A program made the translations under genes and the position numbers. From Bacteroidales bacterium H5 (GTDB lineage Bacteria > Bacteroidota > Bacteroidia > Bacteroidales > Muribaculaceae): a DNA stretch of 17,741 bases. Below, in pieces: positions 7,084 to 14,112 of the stretch. Below the pieces are notes generated by a model. That model made no database searches. It was given only the letters and a program-made list of their open reading frames with translations, and was not told the origin of the DNA. Each line of letters starts with the position of its first letter. Position 1 is the first letter of the stretch. Where the stretch lies: positions 1 through 17,741 of the forward strand of contig DAAQ01000042.1 of assembly GCA_001701225.1 (NCBI GenBank). Direction: 5' to 3'.

Positions 7084-8873
7084 AACAGGAGATACTGACC
7101 ATATATGTGACCGAGGCGGGACTGGAGACCGCCCGCATCATCGGCAAGGAGCTTGGCGAGGAGGCAATGACCGTGCGCCGCACACAGCTCACCCCCGAAA
7201 TGCTCGACCGCGCCACCGCTGTAATCTTCGTAGGGGCGATGGGGATATGCGTACGCACCATCATCCCTCTTGTGGCCGACAAGCATACCGACCCTGCGGT
7301 GGTGTGCGTCGACTCGGCAGGGCGGTATGTGATACCTGTCCTCTCGGGCCATGTCGGGGGTGCCAACGAACTGGCACGGCGCCTGGCACGGCGTCTCGGT
7401 GCCGAGGCTGTGATAACGACACAGAGCGACGGCGCCGGACTGTGGGCACTCGACACGCTCGCCGCCGACAACGGATGGCTCACCGAGGCCACACCTGCCG
7501 AGATGGACCGCGCGATATTCAAGTTCGTAGCCGGAAAACCCACCGCCCTGCTGCCCGACGTCAAGAGCCCGGCCACAGCGCGCCTCGAGAGTTCGCTGCC
7601 GGGACATGTCACCGTCATAAAAGATATTTCAGAGGCCGCGGCCTATGACCTTGTCATAGCCGTGACACCTCATATATATACCGTCAGGGGCACACAGGTG
7701 CTGCACTATCATCCGCGTGTGCTCAACATCGGGGTCGGATGCCGCCGCGAGTGCCCCCCCGACGGGATTCCCGGACATATCTCCTCCGAGATGGTGCGGA
7801 TGGGGGTCAGCCCCCTGTCGGTGCGCACCATCGACACCATAGAGCTGAAAAAAGATGAGCCGCTGTTAGGGGCCATGACCGAACTGTGGCCCGAGGCTGC
7901 GGTGAATGTCTACACATCCGGCGAGCTTGCCGGGATAGATGTCCCCAACCCCTCGGAGCATGTGCGCGAGGTGACGGGGGTGGCGGGAGTGGCCGAGAGC
8001 TCGGCACTCCTTGCCGCTGACAATGGCCCCCTGCTTATCGAGAAACAGAAAGGGAAGCTGGCCGAAGGGGCCGACTTCACATTTGCCGTGGCCATGGACC
8101 GCAGCGCCACACGCCGCGGCCATATCGAGATTGTCGGTGCCGGGCCGGGCGATCCCGACCTTGTGTCGGTGAGGGGCCGGAGATTCCTTATGGAAGCCGA
8201 CCTGATACTCTATGCCGGGAGTCTGGTGCCCCGCGCCCTCACGGAGTGCGCCAAACCGGGCTGCACCGTACGCTCATCGGCCGACCTCGACCTCGAGGAG
8301 CAGTTCGAGCTGATGAGGCAGTATTACGACCGCGGCCTCTCGGTGGTGCGTCTGCATACCGGCGACCCCTGCATCTATGGTGCCATACAGGAACAGATGG
8401 CATATTTCGACCGCTACGGCATGGAGTATCATATCACCCCCGGCATCTCGTCGTTCCAGGCTGCCGCCGCCGAGCTCAAGTCGCAATTCACCATTCCCGA
8501 GCGTGTACAGAGCATCATATTGACCCGAGGCGAGGGGCGCACCCCCATGCCGCCCCGTGAGAAGCTGTCGCTGCTGGCCCGCTCGCAGAGCACCATGTGC
8601 ATCTATCTGAGCGCGGGAATAGCCGAGGAGGTACAGGCGCAGCTTCTCGAGGAGTATCCTCCCGAGACCCCCGTGGCGGCATGCTACAAGCTGACATGGC
8701 CCGAGCAGCGCATATATCGCGGCCAGCTCAAGGACCTGGCCCGCATAGTCAGGGAGAATAGGCTCACCCTGACCACCCTGCTTGTGGTCGGGGATGCCAT
8801 AGACAACCGCGAGGGGCTGTCCAGGCTCTACGACCGCAAGTTCACTCATCTTTTCAGGGAGGGCAAGGAATGA
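7080..8873 (+). CDS. cbiG-cbiF: CbiG-CbiF fusion: cobalt-precorrin-5A hydrolase + cobalt-precorrin-4 C11-methyltransferase
   Basis: A 597-residue two-domain protein. Residues 1 to about 340 are CbiG, with FVGAMGICVRTI, the glycine-rich YVIPVLSGHVGGANELA, and the C-terminal subdomain block NIGVGCRRECP; CbiG opens the delta-lactone of cobalt-precorrin-5A and releases acetaldehyde. CbiG is a marker of the anaerobic route. Residues about 347-597 are CbiF/CobM, beginning IEIVGAGPGDPDLVSVRG with LYAGSLVP and HTGDPCIYGA; this methylates C11 just before the CbiG step. The fusion therefore joins consecutive reactions in reversed order. It overlaps both neighbours by ATGA, so expression is tightly coupled. 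Confidence 0.95.
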   Translation: MKQEILTIYVTEAGLETARIIGKELGEEAMTVRRTQLTPEMLDRATAVIFVGAMGICVRTIIPLVADKHTDPAVVCVDSAGRYVIPVLSGHVGGANELARRLARRLGAEAVITTQSDGAGLWALDTLAADNGWLTEATPAEMDRAIFKFVAGKPTALLPDVKSPATARLESSLPGHVTVIKDISEAAAYDLVIAVTPHIYTVRGTQVLHYHPRVLNIGVGCRRECPPDGIPGHISSEMVRMGVSPLSVRTIDTIELKKDEPLLGAMTELWPEAAVNVYTSGELAGIDVPNPSEHVREVTGVAGVAESSALLAADNGPLLIEKQKGKLAEGADFTFAVAMDRSATRRGHIEIVGAGPGDPDLVSVRGRRFLMEADLILYAGSLVPRALTECAKPGCTVRSSADLDLEEQFELMRQYYDRGLSVVRLHTGDPCIYGAIQEQMAYFDRYGMEYHITPGISSFQAAAAELKSQFTIPERVQSIILTRGEGRTPMPPREKLSLLARSQSTMCIYLSAGIAEEVQAQLLEEYPPETPVAACYKLTWPEQRIYRGQLKDLARIVRENRLTLTTLLVVGDAIDNREGLSRLYDRKFTHLFREGKE

Positions 8874-10360
8874 GCCGCGACAGGCATCTGCGCCCCCTGA
8901 TGCTGGGCGGGACGGGGAGCGATGTGGGCAAGAGCCTCATCGCTGCCGGACTATGCCGCATATTCAGGCAGGACGGCCTCGATCCGGCCCCCTTCAAGGC
9001 CCAGAACATGGCGCTCAACTCATTCGCCACCCCCGACGGCTTCGAGATAGGGCGCGCCCAGGCCGTACAGGCCGAGGCGGCGGGGATACCATGCTCGACA
9101 GACATGAATCCCCTGCTGCTCAAACCCTCGGGCACCCACACGTCGCAGGTGGTGCTCAACGGCAAGCCGATAGGCAACCGCAACGCCTACGAGTATTTCC
9201 GCCGCGAGGGTCGCGAGGAGCTGCGTGCCGAGGTGTGCGCAGCGTTCGACCGCCTCGCCGCACGGTATAATCCCATAGTGATGGAGGGTGCCGGAAGCAT
9301 CGCCGAAATCAACCTGCGCGACTCCGACCTGGTCAATATCCCCATGGCACGTCATGCCGGAGCGGCTGTGATACTGGTGGCCGACATAGACAGAGGGGGC
9401 GTGTTCGCCTCGGCCTACGGCTCGATAATGCTGCAGCGCCCCGAAGACCGAAAGCTCATCAAGGGGATAATCGTCAACAAGTTCCGTGGCGACATGCGCC
9501 TGTTCGAACAGGGGCGCCGCATGATGGAAGAGGTCTGCGGAGTCCCCGTATTAGGGGTCGTCCCCTACGATACCTCAATCCATATCGACGAGGAGGACTC
9601 CGTCGCCCTCTCGGCCAAGAACACCCAACCCTCCGACAACCCGGAGCTGGTCAATGTGGCTGTGATGAGGCTGCCGTACATATCCAATTTCACCGATTTC
9701 AACATCCTCGAGCGCCATCCGCAGGTATGCCTCTACTATACAGATACTCCCGATGGTCTGGCAAAAGCCGACGTGATAATACTCCCCGGCAGCAAGTCGA
9801 CCCTCTCGGACCTCGCATGGCTGCGCTCGCGCGGACTCGACCGGGCCATAACGGACGCCCGCGCCCGCGGATGCAGTGTGGCCGGAATATGCGGAGGCTA
9901 TCAGATGATGGGCCTCGAGGTGGCAGACCCGCACGGCGTCGAGGGTGAGCCCGCGACCGCTCCGGGCCTCGGGCTGCTCCCCGTCAGGACAGTACTTTCG
10001 TCCGAGAAAGTGACAAGGCGCGTCACCGTCACACTCCCCGGCGGAGCCGAGGCCGAGGGTTACGAGATACACATGGGACGCACAGAGAGGGAAGGTGGCA
10101 GCCCGTTTGCCACACTCCCCGGCGGTATCTCGGAGGGGTGCCGTGCCAACGGGAGATGCACGGGCACATACATCCACGGCATCTATGACAACCCCGCGGC
10201 CATCGCCCCCCTCATAGCCCCTCATCTCAACGGGGCATCCCCGGCAACATTCGACCCCAAGGGGGACAGGGAGCGTGAGTTTGACCGCCTCGCCGAGATG
10301 CTGCGCAGACATCTCGACATGGCCAAAATATACGAAATCATATCCACAGACAATGATTGA
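8870..10360 (+). CDS. cbiP: Cobyric acid synthase CbiP (CobQ)
   Basis: A 496-residue glutamine-dependent amidotransferase that amidates carboxylates b, d, e and g of adenosylcobyrinic acid diamide. The N-terminal ATPase domain has the P-loop GGTGSDVGKSLIAAGLCR and the CobQ signature PFKAQNMALNSFAT. The glutaminase domain has VAGICGGYQMMG with the nucleophile Cys341, the conserved YEIHMGRTE, and a histidine in TYIHGIYDNP. Size and order match the family. The start overlaps cbiGF by ATGA, and the stop lies 8 nt inside the next gene. It acts downstream of CbiA and the adenosyltransferase encoded on the opposite arm. Confidence 0.96.
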   Translation: MSRDRHLRPLMLGGTGSDVGKSLIAAGLCRIFRQDGLDPAPFKAQNMALNSFATPDGFEIGRAQAVQAEAAGIPCSTDMNPLLLKPSGTHTSQVVLNGKPIGNRNAYEYFRREGREELRAEVCAAFDRLAARYNPIVMEGAGSIAEINLRDSDLVNIPMARHAGAAVILVADIDRGGVFASAYGSIMLQRPEDRKLIKGIIVNKFRGDMRLFEQGRRMMEEVCGVPVLGVVPYDTSIHIDEEDSVALSAKNTQPSDNPELVNVAVMRLPYISNFTDFNILERHPQVCLYYTDTPDGLAKADVIILPGSKSTLSDLAWLRSRGLDRAITDARARGCSVAGICGGYQMMGLEVADPHGVEGEPATAPGLGLLPVRTVLSSEKVTRRVTVTLPGGAEAEGYEIHMGRTEREGGSPFATLPGGISEGCRANGRCTGTYIHGIYDNPAAIAPLIAPHLNGASPATFDPKGDREREFDRLAEMLRRHLDMAKIYEIISTDND

Positions 10361-11357
10361 CGGACACGGCGACGACCTATACCGCTATCCGGGGCGCAAC
10401 CCCGTAAATTTCAGCTCGAACATACTCGGAGGCGTCAGTCATGACGGACTGATGCGCCACCTGGCCCGGCTGGCCACCCTCCCCTCGGCATATCCCGACC
10501 CGACGGCACACACGCTGGCCCTGAGGCTCGGCGAGGAGGGTACCGTCGAGGTGACGGCAGGGGCCACAGAGGCAATCTACCTCATAGCCATGTCGAGACG
10601 CGGCGCGCGGTCTGCCATACTCGGCCCGACATTCCGCGAGTATGAGGACGCGTGCCGCCTGCACGCCCACACAGTGACTCATGTCACGACACTCGGCGCC
10701 ACCGACGGTCACGACGTGATATGGATCTGCAATCCGAACAATCCCACGGGGACGGTGATACCCAAGGAGGAACTGCTTTCCGCCATAAGCCGCAATCCCG
10801 GCTCGCTCTATGTCATCGACCAGGCATACGCCCCCTATACCGTGCGACCCCTCATCACCGATGCCGAGGCCGTGGAGGCAGGTAACGTGATACTCCTAAG
10901 CTCGCTCACCAAACGCTTCTCCGTGCCCGGCCTGCGTGTAGGCTATGCCGTCGGCGCCCCCGGCGTCATAGACACAATCCGCTCGATGCGTATGCCGTGG
11001 AGCGTCAACGCCCTCGCCATCGAGGGGGCGATGTGGCTGCTCGACCATCAGGACGAGTATGTCATCGACGCCCCGGCCCTAAACGGCATGGCCCTTGATA
11101 TGGCCGGCGGATTGCGGAGATTAGGCATCTGGACATCAGAGACAGAGTGCAATTTCGTGCTCTGCCGCCTCCCGGGCACCCTGCGCGCCGCCGACCTGAA
11201 GGGATGGCTCATGGAGGAGGCCGACATATTGATACGCGACGCATCTAATTTCACCGGCCTCACCCCCGCACATTTCCGCTTAGGCGCCCAGACACCTCAG
11301 TCAGACAAACAGCTCATAAGCCAGATAGAAAGATGGATGTCACTCTCACGCTCGTGA
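10353..11357 (+). CDS. cobD: L-threonine-O-3-phosphate decarboxylase (CobD/CobC-type PLP aminotransferase fold)
   Basis: A 334-residue class I/II aminotransferase-fold enzyme. Salmonella-type CobD decarboxylates threonine phosphate to (R)-1-aminopropan-2-ol phosphate, the linker joined to cobyric acid by CbiB. The sequence shows the N-terminal YPGRNPVNFSSN (family D/N-F-S-x-N), the substrate/PLP segment ICNPNNPTG, and the PLP lysine at about K187 in SSLTKRFSVPGLRVGY. The ATG at 10353 gives the usual N-terminus; a start at 10275 would add 26 residues read from the end of cbiP. The gene overlaps cbiP by 8 nt and cbiB by 25 nt. HisC relatives share the fold, but the position between cbiP and cbiB settles the role. 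Confidence 0.92.
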   Translation: MIDGHGDDLYRYPGRNPVNFSSNILGGVSHDGLMRHLARLATLPSAYPDPTAHTLALRLGEEGTVEVTAGATEAIYLIAMSRRGARSAILGPTFREYEDACRLHAHTVTHVTTLGATDGHDVIWICNPNNPTGTVIPKEELLSAISRNPGSLYVIDQAYAPYTVRPLITDAEAVEAGNVILLSSLTKRFSVPGLRVGYAVGAPGVIDTIRSMRMPWSVNALAIEGAMWLLDHQDEYVIDAPALNGMALDMAGGLRRLGIWTSETECNFVLCRLPGTLRAADLKGWLMEEADILIRDASNFTGLTPAHFRLGAQTPQSDKQLISQIERWMSLSRS

Positions 11358-12301
11358 TACTGCCCTTGCTGCTCGGATGGATTCTCGACCTCCTGTTCGG
11401 CGACCCCGAGCGGCTCCCCCACCCCGTCGTATGGTTCGGACGGGCCATCAGCCTGTGCGAACACTCGTTCAACCATCCCCCGCACCGCGTCCTCAAGGGT
11501 GCCCTCACAGCCATCGGCCTCATCACCGCGACCGCCGCTATCGGATGGGCCATTGTCAGGCTGCTCTCCCCGTGGCCCGTGGCCGGGATACTGTTCAAGA
11601 CCATCGTCGTATTCTATTGCCTCGCCGGGACGACCCTGTGCCGCGAGGTACGCATGGTGTTCGAAGCCGCCGACCGCTCGCTCGACGAGGGGCGCCGTCA
11701 GGTGGGACGCATCGTAGGGCGCGACACCGCTGCCCTCTCCGACCGCGAGGTGCGCACCGCCGCCCTCGAGACACTGGCCGAAAACCTCTCGGACGGGGTG
11801 ATAGCCCCGCTGTTCTACTATATGCTGTTCGGTGTCCCCGGTATGCTCGCCTACAAGATGGTCAATACCCTCGACTCGATGATAGGCTATCACACCGAGC
11901 GCTATCTCAAGTTCGGCCGATGGGCCGCGCGCATAGACGACGTGGCCAACTACATCCCCGCACGCCTCACTGCACTGCTGATGATACTTGTCGCAGGACG
12001 TCCCGGCCTGTGGAGGTTCGTGCTCCGCTACGGACCCGAGCACACCAGCCCCAACTCCGGCTGGCCCGAAGCCGCCCTTGCCGGAATCCTCGGCTGCCGT
12101 TTCGGAGGCCCTCACGACTATTTCGGCGAGAGCTTCTACAAACCCTACATAGGCGACAACCCCCGCCCCCTCACCACCGCCGACATGCACACCGCCCTCA
12201 CCGTCAACCGCCGCACCGAAGCAGCGATGATGGTGATAGCTGTTATATGTATCTTTCTGATTTATTCGAATATGCACATTGTATTAACTATATTTAACTA
12301 A
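11333..12301 (+). CDS. cbiB: Adenosylcobinamide-phosphate synthase CbiB, with an altered C-terminus at the cassette junction
   Basis: A 322-residue membrane protein that joins aminopropanol phosphate to adenosylcobyric acid. The N-terminal helix (LTLVILPLLLGWILDLLFGDP) and the family motifs HPVVWFGR, ETLAENLSDGVIAPLFYY, NTLDSMIGY and FYKPYIGDNPRPLT are present. The start lies 25 nt inside the preceding gene. The last 36 codons include the 39-bp sequence that is repeated at 17535-17573. Beyond it the tail reads VIAVICIFLIYSNMHIVLTIFN, whereas the right-hand copy continues into a different tail, LLVILLIISSYYIN. The present tail is therefore probably cassette-borne, with the older one displaced 5.3 kb downstream. 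Both tails are hydrophobic, so activity is probably intact. Confidence 0.95.
   Translation: MDVTLTLVILPLLLGWILDLLFGDPERLPHPVVWFGRAISLCEHSFNHPPHRVLKGALTAIGLITATAAIGWAIVRLLSPWPVAGILFKTIVVFYCLAGTTLCREVRMVFEAADRSLDEGRRQVGRIVGRDTAALSDREVRTAALETLAENLSDGVIAPLFYYMLFGVPGMLAYKMVNTLDSMIGYHTERYLKFGRWAARIDDVANYIPARLTALLMILVAGRPGLWRFVLRYGPEHTSPNSGWPEAALAGILGCRFGGPHDYFGESFYKPYIGDNPRPLTTADMHTALTVNRRTEAAMMVIAVICIFLIYSNMHIVLTIFN
12194..12232 (+). repeat. Left copy of the 39-bp direct repeat (candidate attL) inside cbiB
   Basis: GCCCTCACCGTCAACC... to ...GCAGCGATGATG. It matches 17535-17573 at 38 of 39 positions; the single difference (12211 C, 17552 T) is a synonymous Arg codon change in the cbiB frame. It encodes the cbiB residues LTVNRRTEAAMM. 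GC-rich sequence lies to the left and AT-rich cassette DNA to the right. Confidence 0.85.
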
Positions 12302-12318
12302 TGTTTTTTATATAGATA

Positions 12319-12349
12319 TTGCATGCAAAAATAATTGTCTCTACATTTG
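12319..12349 (+). promoter_or_regulatory. Bacteroidota-type promoter of the peptide cassette
   Basis: TTG at 12319-12321 (-33 element), a 20-bp gap, then TACATTTG at 12342-12349, a perfect TAnnTTTG -7 box. Spacing and both boxes fit the primary sigma factor of Bacteroides. Transcription would start near 12356, leaving a leader of about 350 nt before the precursor ATG at 12711. It is the best promoter match seen in the cassette. Confidence 0.6.
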
Positions 12350-12417
12350 CAGATGCATATCGCTCGCCGAGGCCCGATATGGGAAAACGAGGGCGGGATG
12401 CAGACATTTTAATAAAC

Positions 12418-12439
12418 AAAAGCGTTTATCATCGCTTTT
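12418..12439 (+). other. Leader hairpin overlapping an alternative hairpin
   Basis: AAAAGCG (12418-12424), loop TTTATCAT, CGCTTTT (12433-12439): a 7-bp stem ending in T's. Its 3' arm overlaps TTTCTTGACT (12437-12446), which pairs perfectly with AGTCAAGAAA (12476-12485). The two stems cannot both form fully, so this is a potential switch or a weak terminator. Confidence 0.35.
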
Positions 12440-12659
12440 CTTGACTGATAGGAATCTCGCAAATTCTTTAGTTTGAGTCAAGAAACGGCAACGGTAGATG
12501 TCTTCCGGGTATGAATATTTCGTGGACTCTGCGAAAGAGTCTGCTGTAATTTCATACAGCGTGAGGCTTCGGCGTTGCTCTTTCTACTCAAACGGGCAAT
12601 GCGAGAGCCTCTATCAGTTGAAAGAGCAACAGATACAGGCTTTCACGCTTTTCTTTTTT
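12437..12659 (+). ncRNA. Candidate structured leader RNA or small RNA upstream of the precursor gene
   Basis: Several exact pairings are visible in order: TTTCTTGACT/AGTCAAGAAA (12437-12446 with 12476-12485); GACTCT/AGAGTC (12525-12530 with 12536-12541, loop GCGAA); GCTGTA/TACAGC (12543-12548 with 12555-12560); GTTGCTCTTTC/GAAAGAGCAAC, 11 bp (12574-12584 with 12620-12630); GCGTGA/TCACGC (12559-12564 with 12643-12648) followed by a T-rich tract. GTTTGAGT (12471-12478) is also complementary to ACTCAAAC (12586-12593). This density is far above what plain intergenic DNA shows. It may be a cis-acting leader of the precursor mRNA or a separate small RNA (6S-like RNAs have such long imperfect helices). 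I cannot assign a known class. It is not a cobalamin riboswitch. Confidence 0.5.
12559..12659 (+). terminator. Possible conditional (attenuator-like) terminator
   Basis: The 6-bp GCGTGA/TCACGC base stem and the 11-bp inner stem close directly on TTTTCTTTTTT (12649-12659). A competing fold pairs GAGGCT (12563-12568) with AGCCTC (12606-12611) and CGTTGC (12573-12578) with GCAATG (12597-12602), which uses the same bases. Mutually exclusive stems before a T-tract and 50 nt ahead of a gene resemble an attenuator. It could instead be the 3' end of an independent small RNA. Confidence 0.4.
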
Positions 12660-12710
12660 AAACCAATCAGTCCAATCCGGAGAGCCTATAGGACATGATG
12701 ACACACTATC

Positions 12711-12992
12711 ATGAAACAGAACGATTCCGAAGGGCTCCAGACTCGCCGTGAGTTCTTCAAACAAGCCGCAAAGGGAGCACTGCCCATCCTGGGCATATAA
12801 CTTTTTGGAGTGCCCCTCATCAGTTCCTGTGACAGAGATGATGAACCCGGCAACGGGGGTAACCAGGGCAATGGAGGCAACGGAAGTTGCAGTTGCAGCA
12901 ATTCATGCTCCGGAAGCTGTTCCGACAGCTGTTCAGGAAATTGCGACGGATGCACAGGCTCATGCGTCACTACAAACTGTACGTATATGTAG
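12711..12992 (+). pseudogene. CXXX-repeat RiPP precursor (Tat lipoprotein type) with an in-frame TAA
   Basis: The frame from the ATG at 12711 gives 29 residues with a textbook twin-arginine motif (TRREFFK at residues 11-17) and ALPILGI, then TAA at 12798-12800. The same frame resumes with LFGVPLISSC, completing the hydrophobic core and a lipobox (I-S-S-C, Cys40), then an acidic CDRDDE, a Gly/Asn spacer, and nine more Cys at 60, 62, 66, 70, 74, 78, 81, 85 and 90, of which 62-78 are spaced exactly by four. The gene ends at TAG 12990. This matches the family named Cys-Xaa-Xaa-Xaa repeat radical SAM target protein. In-frame stops (TGA at 12696 and 12699) fix the start. One change (TAA for TTA, Leu) would explain the stop. 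It may be a true nonsense mutation, a sequencing error, or read through. The downstream genes look intact. Confidence 0.85.
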
Positions 12993-13005
12993 TCATTGAC
13001 ATCTG

Positions 13006-14112
13006 ATGCCTCTGAGACGCATAGTATTCATTGTTACGCAAGATTGCCAACTGAACTGCTCATACTGCTATTTGGTAGGCAAAAATCAAACCGGCAAAAT
13101 GACATGGGAAACCGCTAAGAAAACAGTGGACTTTCTCATGTCCTTGCCGGTCACTGAAGACCGCGTAGTATTCGATTTCATCGGAGGAGAGCCGTTGCTT
13201 GAGATAGGCCTTATACACAAAATATGCAGATATATAGTCTCTGAACTGAACAGACTGAATCATCCCTGGCTTAAGGATTATTCGTTCAGATTCACCACGA
13301 ATGGACTGCTCTATTCCAGTTCAAAAGTACAGGAATTCATATCTGAATACAAGGAATGTCTCCAGATTCAGCTCTCTATAGACGGTACAAAGCGTAAACA
13401 TGACTTAAACAGGGTATTCTCTTCGGGAAAAGGTTCCTATGATAAGGTCTTGCCGAACGTGAGACTATGGATAGAACAGTTCAGGGAGAAAGCCCGTGTC
13501 TTCATGGTAATCTCACATGACGACCTGCCATATCTCTCTGAAAGCGTAATCCATCATATCGGGTTAGGAATCAAAGATATATTTTTAAGCTTTGTGGTCG
13601 AGGATGTATGGCGTCCTGGAGATGGCAAAATTCTTGAAGAGGAACTTAAGATTGTGGCAGACCATATGATTGACAATAATCTGACAGATTCCGTCAAGGT
13701 CTCTACATTCAGGGAGGAACTTGGTCTACCGGAATATGAGGAGCATATCTATCCATGCGGTATCCCTACCTATACATTCGATAACAAAGGAGATATTTAC
13801 TCATGTATCAGATTCAAACAATTCTCTTTGAGAGACAAGCCTGAAAGAACAATCGGTTCCATATATGAGGGACTTGACACTAATAAACTAAGGCCGTTCT
13901 TATGTTTCGACCGCGAATCGTCATATACAACCGAATGCCTCAGATGCGAGATCGCCACATGTTGCCGATGGTGTCCGGCTGAGAATTATGATTCTTCCGA
14001 CTCGGGCACAATATTCCAAAGGACGACCACCCTGTGCGAGATACATCACGCCAATACACGTATGAAAAATTATTACTGGAACAGAATCAATAACACAGTC
14101 TATGAGAGATAA
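13006..14112 (+). CDS. Radical SAM/SPASM peptide maturase 1, CXXX-repeat target type
   Basis: 368 residues. The radical SAM 4Fe-4S site is C14-QLN-C18-SY-C21 and the SAM-contacting motif is FDFIGGEPLLE. The C-terminal SPASM region has Cys251 (YPCG), Cys267 (YSCIRF) and a cluster from about Cys311 (ECLRCEIATCCRWC) with a later Cys in LCEIHHA, which would bind auxiliary Fe-S clusters. Such enzymes install thioether or C-C cross-links in ribosomal peptides; the exact chemistry here is unknown. The family is the one called radical SAM peptide maturase, CXXX-repeat target. It starts 14 bp after the precursor stop and overlaps the second maturase by 11 nt. The N-terminus is about 13 residues shorter than its paralogue; an in-frame stop at 12997 shows that nothing upstream is missing in frame. 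Confidence 0.9.
   Translation: MPLRRIVFIVTQDCQLNCSYCYLVGKNQTGKMTWETAKKTVDFLMSLPVTEDRVVFDFIGGEPLLEIGLIHKICRYIVSELNRLNHPWLKDYSFRFTTNGLLYSSSKVQEFISEYKECLQIQLSIDGTKRKHDLNRVFSSGKGSYDKVLPNVRLWIEQFREKARVFMVISHDDLPYLSESVIHHIGLGIKDIFLSFVVEDVWRPGDGKILEEELKIVADHMIDNNLTDSVKVSTFREELGLPEYEEHIYPCGIPTYTFDNKGDIYSCIRFKQFSLRDKPERTIGSIYEGLDTNKLRPFLCFDRESSYTTECLRCEIATCCRWCPAENYDSSDSGTIFQRTTTLCEIHHANTRMKNYYWNRINNTVYER

Noticed and set aside
12194..12232. A CRISPR-like repeat
   Set aside because: There are only two copies, 5.3 kb apart, and both encode part of CbiB.
11297..12277. A 326-codon minus-strand frame opposite cbiB
   Set aside because: Gly/His/Glu-rich shadow of cbiB codons, with no recognisable domain.
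12498..12698. A 66-codon ORF in the leader region
   Set aside because: It runs through the paired arms of the predicted RNA hairpins and its T-tract (giving a run of Phe), so the bases are better explained by RNA structure. I cannot fully exclude a short protein.
12810..12992. GTG start for a separate Cys-rich peptide downstream of the TAA
   Set aside because: The only Shine-Dalgarno-like GGAG overlaps the GTG, and this start would discard the twin-arginine motif that explains the neighbouring tatAC; it begins in mid hydrophobic core.
12748..12999. An 83-codon frame overlapping the precursor in another frame
   Set aside because: Composition (Ala/Thr/Val) is the shifted reading of the Cys/Ser/Gly repeats; no signal or motif.
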